Source of the DNA: Robertmurraya dakarensis
GTDB lineage: Bacteria > Bacillota > Bacilli > Bacillales > Cytobacillaceae
Direction of reading: 5' to 3'
Assembly: GCF_900156875.1 (NCBI RefSeq)
Contig: NZ_LT707408.1
Span: 1,630,187 to 1,672,590, forward strand
Length of the DNA stretch: 42,404 bases
Part shown: positions 15,731-23,820 of the stretch, in pieces
How the letters are laid out: each line of letters begins with the position of its first letter
How positions within the stretch are numbered: position 1 is the first letter of the stretch
The notes under the pieces: generated by a model
What the model was told of the DNA's origin: nothing
The model's database searches: none
Seen by the model: the letters and a program-made list of their open reading frames with translations, nothing else
Translations under genes and position numbers: made by a program

Positions 15731-16687
15731 ATGAAAAATAATTTTCACCCTCTCTTAGAGGGAGCTTATGAATTTCATGTTCACAGTTATCCTAGCATTT
15801 TCAGTCGCAAGCAAAGAGATTGGGAGCTCCTTGAAGACGCGAAAAAGGCAAAAATGGGTGGTTTTGTTTTAAAAAGTCATGAATCATCCACGGTTGAACG
15901 TGCTTACCTGTTAAGAGAAAAGGAGCCTTCCGTGAATGTATTTGGCGGAATTGTTTTAAATCAGCATGTTGGTGGACTTAACCCGTATGTAGTTGAAGCC
16001 TCTTTGATAATGGGCGGCAAGGTTGTATGGTTTCCAACGATTTCTGCTCGTCAGCACCAGGATTATTTTAAAAATAAAGCTACACAGTTATTTAATGGAA
16101 GTCCGCTGTTATCTCAGTCTGTTGTTTCAATTGAGAAAGAGGGTCGTCTACTTCCTGAGGTGGAAGAAATCCTCAGATTAATTAAAGAATATGATGCTGT
16201 TTTAGCGACAGGACACTTGTCTTTAAAGGAACAGCATGCGGTTGTTGAGGCTGCGAAAAAAGCAGGTGTTGAAAAAATTGTTATTCAGCATGCAGATATG
16301 GGAATTTCTAAAATCCCGCTTAGTGATCAACAGTTTTTTGCTTCACAGGGCTGCATGATCGAAAAGTGTTTATTGGCATGCAGCAATGATTTTCAAGATT
16401 TAACCATTGAGGATATGAAGAGGACGATTGACACCATAGGTTTTGAGTCCTGTATTCTAGTCACCGATTTTGGCCAGCCTCACAACGAAGCACCTGTTTA
16501 TGGTTTAAATACATTCGTGGAGAAACTGCTGTTAGAAGGAATGAAGGAGAACCAAGTGACAAGGATGTTACAGGTTAATCCAAAAAGCTTATTAGGGTTA
16601 CGTTCGTCAAGGTGGTTATTAAATCCCAGTCATTTATCCTTACTAAAAAAGGAAAGCCCTTCTATAGTTAGTAGAAGGGTGAAGTGA
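15731..16687 (+). CDS. DUF6282-like metal-dependent hydrolase (amidohydrolase fold)
   Basis: 318 aa from ATG at 15731, with AAAGGTGG 5 bases upstream; an ATG at 15686 lacks a ribosome site and lies in the structured gap. Candidate metal ligands in TIM-barrel order: FHVHSYP (HxH), SHES, ATGHLS, IQHAD and ILVTDFGQ (Asp). This matches the DUF6282/PHP-like amidohydrolase pattern. Probably hydrolyses a lactone, amide or ester in the pathway; the exact reaction is unknown. Third gene of the synthetase operon. Mycobacterial R2lox loci also carry a metal hydrolase (php) nearby, as I recall. Its last codons contain the terminator of the opposite gene. Confidence 0.65.
   Translation: MKNNFHPLLEGAYEFHVHSYPSIFSRKQRDWELLEDAKKAKMGGFVLKSHESSTVERAYLLREKEPSVNVFGGIVLNQHVGGLNPYVVEASLIMGGKVVWFPTISARQHQDYFKNKATQLFNGSPLLSQSVVSIEKEGRLLPEVEEILRLIKEYDAVLATGHLSLKEQHAVVEAAKKAGVEKIVIQHADMGISKIPLSDQQFFASQGCMIEKCLLACSNDFQDLTIEDMKRTIDTIGFESCILVTDFGQPHNEAPVYGLNTFVEKLLLEGMKENQVTRMLQVNPKSLLGLRSSRWLLNPSHLSLLKKESPSIVSRRVK
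16651..16679 (-). terminator. Minus-strand terminator inside the end of the facing gene
   Basis: CCCTTCTA (16657-16664) and TAGAAGGG (16672-16679) form an 8-bp stem. Read on the minus strand it is followed by a T-rich stretch ending in TTTTTT, so it likely ends the small membrane protein transcript. Confidence 0.5.
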
Positions 16688-16710
16688 CCTAGTTTCTTAC
16701 AATTTTTTAT

Positions 16711-17112
16711 TTAGTTTTTTTGAATGGACTGATTAACATTTCCTGCCTTGACGTTCTTAAACACATTAATGACAAATAATAGCACACCTAGGACGAGGAC
16801 GTTAGGAAAGATCATTAGAAGGAACATTAAAGAGGTATTGCCCACAAGCAGGAAGGATAAACCTAGCATAAATAATGGGAACGAGATATTGTGCAGCCAA
16901 AAATGGAGTTTTGCTAACATGGTCTCTCCACTTTTTGGGAATAACACATACACTACGCCAAATAAAGCCATTGAAGCCCATCCAACAAGGTTAATGTGAG
17001 CATGTGCACCAGATAGCCTGTGGTCCCCTAAAATTTCCATCGATAATCCCATTACCACGCCAATAAGAAAGTAAATGACTGCAATTTTAAGAAAGAGGAT
17101 ACCTAATCTCAT
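16711..17112 (-). CDS. Small haem-copper-oxidase-like four-helix membrane protein
   Basis: 133 aa, start ATG behind TTGGAGGTG. Four predicted transmembrane segments (about 5-25, 40-60, 70-90, 93-115). The segment SGAHAHINLVGWASMALFG between helices 1 and 2 resembles a subunit-I signature of haem-copper oxidases and nitric oxide reductases, with two histidines able to bind haem. It is far too short to be a full subunit I (over 450 aa) and lacks the copper-site histidines. Such short proteins are often annotated as cytochrome c oxidase-like. Monocistronic. Function unknown; haem binding or a relation to NO or O2 chemistry is possible. Confidence 0.6.
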   Translation of the reverse strand: MRLGILFLKIAVIYFLIGVVMGLSMEILGDHRLSGAHAHINLVGWASMALFGVVYVLFPKSGETMLAKLHFWLHNISFPLFMLGLSFLLVGNTSLMFLLMIFPNVLVLGVLLFVINVFKNVKAGNVNQSIQKN

Positions 17113-17334
17113 TGATTCACCTCCAATATTTACAATTTTCTATCTGTAAAAGTATATAAAGTCCCATTGGTAACTATTACCTAATACTATAAATTTTAAT
17201 GTAATAAAGGGTAGACAACTCACGCGGGGTTAGAATGTTGACCGCCATATATTCACCAAAGAATGCGTGCTTTTTAAATGGAATGTATCCTGTTTATTTA
17301 ACAGATAATATGGGAGGTAGAAAGGAGGGCGTAG

Positions 17335-17502
17335 ATGTCAACTAATAAGAAAGATGATGAACTTTTGAAGCAGCCACTAATGTCTACTGGTACAACAGAA
17401 GCAGGATATAAGAAGGAAGAGACGAAAACAAAAGCTGTGACACAGCCAAAGATTGGTGAGACCATTATGGGGGATGACGGGATTACCGGTAGAATTAGGT
17501 AA
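17335..17502 (+). CDS. Small hydrophilic protein, function unknown
   Basis: 55 aa, ATG behind AAAGGAGGG. Lys/Thr/Glu-rich, no hydrophobic segment; it contains KAVTQPKIGETIMG and ends GDDGITGRIR. A second open stretch in another frame (about 17474-17563, ending …HGADPYPHSKLQDGLKI) reads like a continuation of the same protein. One base fewer near 17469-17485 would fuse them into roughly 83 aa. So the gene may be frameshifted. I do not recognise the family; small abundant spore or stress proteins of Bacillaceae look like this. Confidence 0.5.
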   Translation: MSTNKKDDELLKQPLMSTGTTEAGYKKEETKTKAVTQPKIGETIMGDDGITGRIR

Positions 17503-17583
17503 AGGATTTCATGGGGCAGACCCTTATCCCCACAGTAAATTACAAGATGGACTTAAAATTTAGATTGGAGGAGTGAATACATC

Positions 17584-17730
17584 ATGAAAACAAAAGATGA
17601 TTTCCTAGAAGGGGCTAAAGTGACAAAAGATAATCAAATTTATGGAACCCCAAACAGTAAGAGTAAAAATGGAACGGGTGACTCTCCAAACGATAATGTT
17701 GGAGTGAATTCATCCAGAAAAAATCGTTAA
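17584..17730 (+). CDS. Small Asn/Lys/Ser-rich protein, function unknown
   Basis: 48 aa, ATG about 10 bases after GGAGGAG. Very hydrophilic (…NSKSKNGTGDSPNDNVGVNSSRKNR), with no Cys, no membrane segment and probably disordered. Followed at once by a good terminator, so a real transcript end supports it. Co-directional with the 55-aa gene 81 bases upstream; both may be late-sporulation small proteins, but nothing in the sequence proves that. Confidence 0.55.
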   Translation: MKTKDDFLEGAKVTKDNQIYGTPNSKSKNGTGDSPNDNVGVNSSRKNR

Positions 17731-17734
17731 AATG

Positions 17735-17763
17735 ACAGCCAAGATTTCCTTGGCTGTTTTTTA
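17735..17763 (+). terminator. Rho-independent terminator after the two small genes
   Basis: ACAGCCAAG (17735-17743) and CTTGGCTGT (17749-17757) with loop ATTTC, followed by a T-tract. Confidence 0.85.
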
Positions 17764-17860
17764 TGTTCTTTAGCGTGCATGAATACTGGGGTGAGCTTTC
17801 AAATAGTTGCAATCTGTAACCTTTCTGTGTGTATACAGTCTAATATAGCAGGGGGTGACT

Positions 17861-19108
17861 ATGTTGAAAAAAATAATATTCTCACTTATCTTTTTTAGTT
17901 TTATACTGACAGCTGTGGGTTGTGGTTTGGGAACTCCATCAGATTCTGTGATTTCTAGCGATGTTGATTTTGGAAAAAAAGATTATCAGAAAGTGGTCTC
18001 AGCCAATAATCAATTAGGTCTAGACTTACTATCAATAGCCGAGAGAGATCAAAACGGAAACATATTTATTTCTCCTGCAAGTTTATTCATGGCTTTGTCG
18101 ATGGTCTATAATGGAGCGGATGGAACAACCAAGGAAGAAATCTCCGAAGTCCTTAAGATAAAGGGGATCGATACAACGGAGTTAAACAAGGCTAACGCTT
18201 CATTGATAACCAGCCTCTATCAAAATTCTAAGAGCGTTCAAATTAGGATCGCAAACTCGATCTGGATAAACGAAGATTTTCATTTTCAGCCTGAATTCTC
18301 TCAGAATACACAAGATTATTTTAATGCAGAGATAGAGGAAATCGATATTTTTGACTCCAAGTCTGCTGAAATGATCAATGACTGGGTTAAAAAATCGACC
18401 AACAATAAAATAGAAGAGATTGTGGAAAGTCCATTGAATCCAGATTTAGTGGCGCTGCTGATAAACGCCATCTATTTCAATGGAGATTGGAAATTTGAAT
18501 TTGATAAAAAGCAAACAAAGGATAGAACTTTCTATTTGAATGACGGGACTGCAAAGGAAGTACCATTAATGTCACTTAAAGAGAATTTGCCTTATTTGGA
18601 AACCGAACATTTTCAAGCTGTTTCACTTCCTTATGGGGATGAAGAAATGAGCATGAACGTATACCTTCCAAAAGAAAATACTAGTCTAGCTGAGTTTGAA
18701 AAGATGATGACAAATAGTAATTGGGAAAAATGGAACGAGGACTTTCGTGAAGAAGAGGGTACAGTAATGCTCCCTAAATTTAAGCTGCAATATGAAGTGT
18801 TGTTAAATGAAACACTTAAGGGGCTGGGGATGCCGACTGCTTTTAAAAAGACAGCCGATTTCACGAAAATGGTGGAAGAAAGCGGTCCGTTATGGATAAA
18901 TTCAGTAAAACAAAAAACATATATTGATGTAAATGAAAAGGGTACTGAAGCGGCTGCAGTAACATCAGTCGAAATGGTAACAGAATCAGCGCCAGCAAAT
19001 AGGCCATTTTATATGGAAGTAAATCGTCCGTTTTTCATAAGTATCACAGACAATCTAACTGGCACAATACTTTTCCTGGGTTCAATCTCTAATCCGCAGG
19101 AATTATGA
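17861..19108 (+). CDS. Secreted lipoprotein serpin (serine protease inhibitor)
   Basis: 415 aa from ATG at 17861 (TTG at 17864 has slightly better spacing to GGGGGTG). Lipoprotein signal with lipobox TAVG-C near residue 22, then a full-length serpin domain. The hinge EKGTEAAAVTS and the signature NRPFFISITDNLTGTILFLG are clear, so it should be an inhibitory serpin that traps a protease on the outer membrane face. Counting 17 residues from the hinge Glu as in antitrypsin puts P1-P1' at Glu-Ser, but the loop after it is about four residues longer, so the site is uncertain. Serpins are scattered in bacteria. It is followed 66 bases later by a PstS-like gene. Confidence 0.88.
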   Translation: MLKKIIFSLIFFSFILTAVGCGLGTPSDSVISSDVDFGKKDYQKVVSANNQLGLDLLSIAERDQNGNIFISPASLFMALSMVYNGADGTTKEEISEVLKIKGIDTTELNKANASLITSLYQNSKSVQIRIANSIWINEDFHFQPEFSQNTQDYFNAEIEEIDIFDSKSAEMINDWVKKSTNNKIEEIVESPLNPDLVALLINAIYFNGDWKFEFDKKQTKDRTFYLNDGTAKEVPLMSLKENLPYLETEHFQAVSLPYGDEEMSMNVYLPKENTSLAEFEKMMTNSNWEKWNEDFREEEGTVMLPKFKLQYEVLLNETLKGLGMPTAFKKTADFTKMVEESGPLWINSVKQKTYIDVNEKGTEAAAVTSVEMVTESAPANRPFYMEVNRPFFISITDNLTGTILFLGSISNPQEL

Positions 19109-19174
19109 TTATCTTTAAATCCAAGTAGGAGATGATAAAGAGCAGGTTTAAAAATAGAAGAGAGGGAGCTAGAG

Positions 19175-20320
19175 ATGAGAATAGTTGGTGTAATTGTCCT
19201 TGTGATTGTGTTTGGTTTTATAGGCTTTGTAGCGACAGTGATTGCCTCGCTTACTAGAGATGCTGGGTTTTATGTGCCTTTTGTTCCAACCGTCACAGCA
19301 GGGCTAATAGTGATGATCATTCTAGGAATCTATGGGAAATGGAAAAATAAAGTAACGAAAATGTTTGGAATTGTTTTCTTTTCTTTATGTATTTTATCTG
19401 TCGTTGTTTATGAGGGATATCAAGCTTATTTAGAGAGTCTTGAGGTTGTAAGTACACAAGATGTCGATTTGTCAGAGTACATGCCATTTGTAGAAAAGAC
19501 AAAAGCGGTTGTACTCGAGGAGCCATCATCATTCAAAATACAAGACAATTTACCAATGTTAGATGGTGCAACCGCATTGTACCCTGTTTATTCGGCTTTT
19601 GCACAAGCAGTATATCCGGAGAAAGAGTATCCCCTTTATGATGGGGAAGTCGTCTCTAGTCAGACCAGTTATGCATATGAACGTCTCCTAAGAGGTGAGG
19701 TGGACATGGTTTTCATGGCACATCCTTCTGCAATGCAAATGAGAATGGCTGAGAAGCAAGGAGTTTCCTTAAAACTGACCCCGATCGGCCGGGAAGCCTT
19801 TGTCTTTTTCGTACATCAAAAAAATCCCGTTGAGGAACTAACAATAAACCAAATACAAGGAATCTACTCGGGTGAAATCACGAACTGGAAAGAAGTTGGT
19901 GGAAATAATGAAGAAATTCGTGCATTTCAGCGCCCTGATGGCAGCGGCAGTCAAACGGCTCTACTTAGTGTGATGAACGGAATTCCGTTAATGGAGCCTC
20001 CTTCAAAGGATATTGTATCGGCGATGGGAGGTATTATAAAAGAAACGACTAATTATCGGAACAGAACAAATGCGATTGGGTTTTCTTTTAGGCACTTTTC
20101 GCAGGAAATGGTAAATAATGGGGAAGTAAAAAATATTGCGATTGAAGGTGTTTTGCCTTCAAAGGAGAATATTCAAAACGAATCCTATCCAATTGTCGAT
20201 CAATTTTATTGTATAACAGCGGGCAGTAAGAATCCTCATATTGACTCTTTTATTGATTGGATACAGTCTGAACAAGGCCAGTGGATTGTAGATCAGACGG
20301 GATATGTGCCGCTAAACTAA
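19175..20320 (+). CDS. Membrane-anchored PstS-like substrate-binding protein
   Basis: 381 aa, ATG behind GAGAGGGAG. Residues 1-75 hold about three hydrophobic helices and no lipobox. From about 115 there is a phosphate-binding-protein fold (PBP type 2): LDGATALYPVYSAF, DMVFMAHPS, the phosphate-loop-like motif RPDGSGSQTALL and a C-terminal SEQGQWIVDQTGYVPL. Normal PstS is a lipoprotein with a pst operon; here there are no transporter genes, and the binding domain is fixed to a membrane domain. It may sense phosphate or another anion rather than transport it. Confidence 0.72.
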   Translation: MRIVGVIVLVIVFGFIGFVATVIASLTRDAGFYVPFVPTVTAGLIVMIILGIYGKWKNKVTKMFGIVFFSLCILSVVVYEGYQAYLESLEVVSTQDVDLSEYMPFVEKTKAVVLEEPSSFKIQDNLPMLDGATALYPVYSAFAQAVYPEKEYPLYDGEVVSSQTSYAYERLLRGEVDMVFMAHPSAMQMRMAEKQGVSLKLTPIGREAFVFFVHQKNPVEELTINQIQGIYSGEITNWKEVGGNNEEIRAFQRPDGSGSQTALLSVMNGIPLMEPPSKDIVSAMGGIIKETTNYRNRTNAIGFSFRHFSQEMVNNGEVKNIAIEGVLPSKENIQNESYPIVDQFYCITAGSKNPHIDSFIDWIQSEQGQWIVDQTGYVPLN

Positions 20321-20560
20321 TCGCGGGCTGTTTATATCAAATATTTCAAAAATCCTATTATGCGAAACAAAAATGATACCTTTATTAAGATTACTATTAT
20401 TTCATAGTAATATTTCTTCTATATAATCTAAGGTAAGGTTGGTAAGACAATAAATTATATATAAGAAGTCAGCTAGTTATGCTAGCTGGCTTTTTTTTTA
20501 TTTAAAATAAGGCAGGCTTATCGTCTCATCTTGAGAATAGTCCTGCCTTTGGAAAGTTAG
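20321..20560. other. Intergenic stretch with a possible short transcript
   Basis: Holds ATTACTAT/ATAGTAAT (8-bp inverted repeat near 20388-20409), a TATAAT near 20424, a strong hairpin GTCAGCTAG/CTAGCTGGC (20468-20490) with nine Ts, and a further repeat AAGGCAGG/CCTGCCTT (about 20509-20549). No open reading frame is convincing. The TATAAT-to-terminator spacing would give an RNA of about 70 bases. Confidence 0.35.
20468..20499 (+). terminator. Rho-independent terminator
   Basis: GTCAGCTAG-TTAT-GCTAGCTGGC followed by TTTTTTTTT. It is about 150 bases beyond the PstS-like stop, so it ends either that transcript or a small RNA. Confidence 0.8.
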
Positions 20561-20646
20561 TAAGCGTCTGTTGATATTTGATATTTTTGATTAATTCATA
20601 ACAGTTAGAATATGGAAAGCTTAAGACTTGAACTATGAAAGGGGCT

Positions 20647-20826
20647 TTAGGGGTTAATTTCTTGTTGGTTGAATTTCTGATGTATGTTAATTAGCTGGTC
20701 AAGTTTCTGACTGTATTTGATGGTTTCTGGATGTGATAACCCTTTTGTTAATCCTGAATCAATCATTTGGTTTCTAAGATCTTTAATATCTTTGTTTAAA
20801 TCGAGGCAATCTAGATCTACTTTCAT
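20647..20826 (-). CDS. Spo0E-family aspartyl-phosphate phosphatase
   Basis: 59 aa, ATG with AGGAGC 7 bases upstream. A short two-helix protein with the Spo0E signature S-x-x-LD-x-LI (SQKLDQLINIHQ near 39-50) after a loop SGLTKGLSHPETIKY. Family members remove phosphate from Spo0A~P and so delay sporulation. The length fits the family. A perfect 7-base Spo0A-box (TTCGACA at 20998-21004) lies about 170 bases upstream and could link it to its target, though a 7-mer is weak evidence. Confidence 0.8.
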   Translation of the reverse strand: MKVDLDCLDLNKDIKDLRNQMIDSGLTKGLSHPETIKYSQKLDQLINIHQKFNQQEINP

Positions 20827-21138
20827 TTTTTCTGCTCCTAAATGTTTTACAAAATATTATTATAGTTACGGGAATTTAGGAAATTTTATTTTATGTACTT
20901 AAATGGTCCCCTTTCTTCTTTGAAAAAGTCTATTTTGTAATGTTAATTGTTAACACTACTATATAGTATCTACATTTTTGATGGAAAATTGAATACTTTC
21001 GACAAAGATTCTAAAAAAATTACATTATTTACGAGAGAAATGTCTCGTTCTGGATTGTGATTATAAAAAAGTATTTCTTTGGAATATCTTTTTTGTTTTA
21101 AAATGAAACAGTTCAGTAATTTAATTCAAAAGCAAAAT
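20827..21138. other. AT-rich intergenic region
   Basis: No gene seen. Contains a 12-bp palindrome TACTATATAGTA, GTTAAT/ATTGTTAAC-type repeats near 20942-20955, and TTCGACA at 20998-21004. These probably belong to the promoter of the Spo0E-like gene on the minus strand. Confidence 0.3.
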
Positions 21139-21195
21139 GCTCAAAAGACTTTATGTACAAGTTTATGTCAAAACTGTGCATAAAGTCTTTTGAGC
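21139..21195 (-). terminator. Large perfect hairpin after the cell wall hydrolase gene
   Basis: GCTCAAAAGACTTTATG (21139-21155) and its exact complement at 21179-21195 form a 17-bp stem that extends by about four more pairs. It directly follows the minus-strand stop at 21221 and is followed on that strand by ATTTTGCTTTTG. Most likely a terminator; the long stem could also be a small repeat element. Confidence 0.55.
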
Positions 21196-21220
21196 TGTAA
21201 CAATATTTTATGATTTATTA

Positions 21221-21862
21221 TTAAATCGCAAATACATGATTGTCGATTTTTTTCACAACTTCACGGGTGCGAATCCAATTATCTGTTGCAATTTCTGGAT
21301 TATAGAAATAGATAGAACCGTTTAAGTCATCTTTTCTCGTTAAAGCATCTTGTACTGCTTTTTTCGAATTTGCTGAAGCAGGTTTGTTAATTTCACCATT
21401 TTGTACAGGTGAAAAAGCATACGCATTGCCGACTACCTCATGAACTACATCTGTCACATTGTCTGGGAATTCTGATGACTCTACTCTGTTTAATACTACT
21501 GCAGCAACCGCAACTTTACCTGCGTAAGATTCACCTTTTGCTTCTGCTTCTACTAAACGAGCTAATAGATCTTTTTCTTTATTTGAAACCTCTATTGGTT
21601 TTTGTAAAGATATAGTCGTCTTGCTGGCAATACCTTCTATTGGCTTTGAGGCATGTAATGATAGCGATACCTCTTCTTCAGGTAACTGAAGCTGTTCTTC
21701 AATAGTGTTCGTCTCACTTTTAACCTGCTCCGTATCTACTATATTATCGTCTTTAACTTCTGGAACTTCTGTAGTTTCCGCAAACGTTTGATTTTGTAAC
21801 CCTATAAATGAAATTGCGGCTACACAAGCTACAATTAGTTTTTTCATGTTAGTGTTTTTCAT
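21221..21862 (-). CDS. Secreted SleB-type cell wall hydrolase
   Basis: 213 aa, ATG behind ACAGGAGGTAG. Signal peptide with cleavage near AFA-ETTE (about residue 28), an acidic linker (30-90), then a Hydrolase_2 (SleB/CwlJ) domain: LLARLVEAEAKGESYAGKVAVAAVVLNRV, where the first Glu is the expected catalytic one, …YAFSPVQNG… and …GSIYFYNP. The family cuts peptidoglycan, often in spore cortex during germination. No peptidoglycan-binding domain is present, unlike full SleB, so a vegetative wall role is possible. Alone in its transcript, divergent from the malic enzyme gene. Confidence 0.85.
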   Translation of the reverse strand: MKNTNMKKLIVACVAAISFIGLQNQTFAETTEVPEVKDDNIVDTEQVKSETNTIEEQLQLPEEEVSLSLHASKPIEGIASKTTISLQKPIEVSNKEKDLLARLVEAEAKGESYAGKVAVAAVVLNRVESSEFPDNVTDVVHEVVGNAYAFSPVQNGEINKPASANSKKAVQDALTRKDDLNGSIYFYNPEIATDNWIRTREVVKKIDNHVFAI

Positions 21863-22374
21863 AGATGCTACCTCCTGTAACCTCGTATGGTATTAACACT
21901 AACACGACCCTGTCCTTATTTTACAGAACGATTCCGTTACATTTCATTGTAGTTTAATGAAAAACATTACAGGGACGATAGAAATGTGACATTTATCCTT
22001 GATTTTTGTCATATTACGTCCAATATTTATAGAGTAGAGGTAATTATACCCAATACTCTCATAAAGTACTAATTAAATTAGTCTAAATAAAACTATTTTT
22101 AAAATGCTGATTAAGTTTATTACTTCTATTCAAGTACAACCTTAATAATATTTGGAAATAATAAGTGGATGGGAGTTGTTATTTGTAGAATGTTACAAAG
22201 AGATTGATCATTCCATTGTGAAGGGTGATACTATACTAAATAATAGAAAAAAACATTATACTAAAAGAAGTGGAAATCTAATCTCAATTAATACCTCTTA
22301 TTCTGATGAGTAGATTAGGATTAATTGACTAAGAAGATTGAAGGGCTAAATTATTTCAAAGGAGGCAACCATCT
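21863..22374. other. Divergent promoter region of hydrolase and malic enzyme genes
   Basis: About 510 bases with no credible ORF. Near the malic enzyme gene TCAATTAAT (22284-22292) pairs with ATTAATTGA (22320-22328), extended by CCT/AGG after one bulged base. That leaves a hairpin of about 12 pairs in the leader but without a T-tract, so it may be an operator or RNA element. Confidence 0.3.
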
Positions 22375-23709
22375 ATGGGTCATAAGAATTTAATTCGTAC
22401 TTTGATGATAGAAATACCCTCAGTTCCGGGAAGTCTGGGAAAATTAGCAACGACTATTGGTCTTGCAGGCGGAGATATTGGAGAAATTGAAACGGTACAG
22501 GTAGGACCAGCTTCTACTTTGAGGAATATTACAGTGAACGTGGAGAATGAATCAAAGCTGACGGGATTGATAGATGATATTAACGATTTAGGAGATGGAT
22601 TTAAGGTTCGTACCGTTTCTGATGATGCACTTCTTGCACATACAGGCGGGAAAATTCACATGACGAGCAAAATGCCGATTCGGTCATTGGCAGACTTAAG
22701 GCGAGTATATACCCCAGGGGTAGCCAATGTCTGTCGGGCCATAGAGGAGGATCCATCAAAAGCAAGGATATATACGAGTATTGGCAATTCAGTAGCTATT
22801 GTTACAGATGGCACGGCCATTCTTGGTCTTGGAGATATTGGGCCTGTTGCGGGAATGCCCGTAATGGAGGGGAAGGCTGCTCTATTTGATCAATTTGCTG
22901 GAATTAGTGGTGTTCCGATACTATTGAACACAAAAGATCCGGATGAAATTGTTCAAACCGTGAAAAACATTTCTGTAGGATTCAGCGGTATTCTTTTGGA
23001 GGACATTGGATCTCCACATTGTTTTGAAGTGGAAGAACGTCTTATGAAGGAACTGGATATCCCGGTTATGCATGATGATCAGCATGGTACTGCTGTGGTC
23101 ACATTAGCAGCAGCAATTTCTGCATGTAAAAGTGCTGGGGTGGATTTAAAAGAAGCAAGGGTTGGGCAAATTGGGCTTGGAGCAGCAGGGTTAGCGATAA
23201 GCCGCTTGTTAATGGCCTATGGTGTGAAAACAATGCTGGGTGCTGACAAATCAACTAAAGCAAAAGAACTCTTGAAGCATTATGGTGGTCAACCAATTGA
23301 TAGTCTTGAAGAACTGATGGAAGGCAGTGATATTGTCATCTCCACAACTGGTGTTCCGGGGCTTATCAAAAAAGAATGGGTACAACAAGGTCAGGTCATC
23401 CTTGCACTTTCTAATCCTAAGCCGGAAATTGAGAGAGAAGATGCTCTTGAAGCCGGAGCTGCCTTTGCTGCGGATGGACGTATTGTTAATAATGTCCTCG
23501 GTTTTCCAGGGATTTTTAGAGGAGCTTTAAATGCCCAGGCGAAGGAAATTAATTATCAAATGCTGGTTACGGCGGCAGAAACGATTGCTGCTTGTACAAA
23601 AGAAGGGGATTTAGTTCCACACCCGCTAGATCCTAACGTACATAAAATGGTGGCACAAGAAGTTGAAAATGTTGCGGTAAGAATGGCATTAGAAAAAATT
23701 AGAAACTAA
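22375..23709 (+). CDS. NAD(P)-dependent malic enzyme with N-terminal ACT domain
   Basis: 444 aa, ATG behind AAAGGAGGC. Residues 8-80 form an ACT domain ([24 protein letters not shown]…), a small-molecule sensor. It is followed by the malic enzyme core with [11 protein letters not shown], the catalytic Lys region MEGKAALF, metal-binding [13 protein letters not shown] and HDDQHGTA, and the Rossmann motif GLGAAGLA. Oxidatively decarboxylates malate to pyruvate. Domain order matches the ACT-type malic enzymes of Bacillus. Monocistronic with terminators on both sides. Confidence 0.92.
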   Translation: MGHKNLIRTLMIEIPSVPGSLGKLATTIGLAGGDIGEIETVQVGPASTLRNITVNVENESKLTGLIDDINDLGDGFKVRTVSDDALLAHTGGKIHMTSKMPIRSLADLRRVYTPGVANVCRAIEEDPSKARIYTSIGNSVAIVTDGTAILGLGDIGPVAGMPVMEGKAALFDQFAGISGVPILLNTKDPDEIVQTVKNISVGFSGILLEDIGSPHCFEVEERLMKELDIPVMHDDQHGTAVVTLAAAISACKSAGVDLKEARVGQIGLGAAGLAISRLLMAYGVKTMLGADKSTKAKELLKHYGGQPIDSLEELMEGSDIVISTTGVPGLIKKEWVQQGQVILALSNPKPEIEREDALEAGAAFAADGRIVNNVLGFPGIFRGALNAQAKEINYQMLVTAAETIAACTKEGDLVPHPLDPNVHKMVAQEVENVAVRMALEKIRN

Positions 23710-23765
23710 TGTAACCTCCTCATTATGAAGTGGAGGAAATAACAAAATCGTATTAGAACAAACAA

Positions 23766-23803
23766 AAACCGCTTGGAACGTAAATGCTTTTTCCAAGCGG
23801 TTT
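23766..23803. terminator. Bidirectional terminator
   Basis: AAACCGCTTGGA (23766-23777) and TCCAAGCGGTTT (23792-23803). The minus strand continues as TTTTGTT. It separates the convergent malic enzyme and TPM genes. Confidence 0.75.
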
Positions 23804-23820
23804 CAACATTTTAATGTGGG

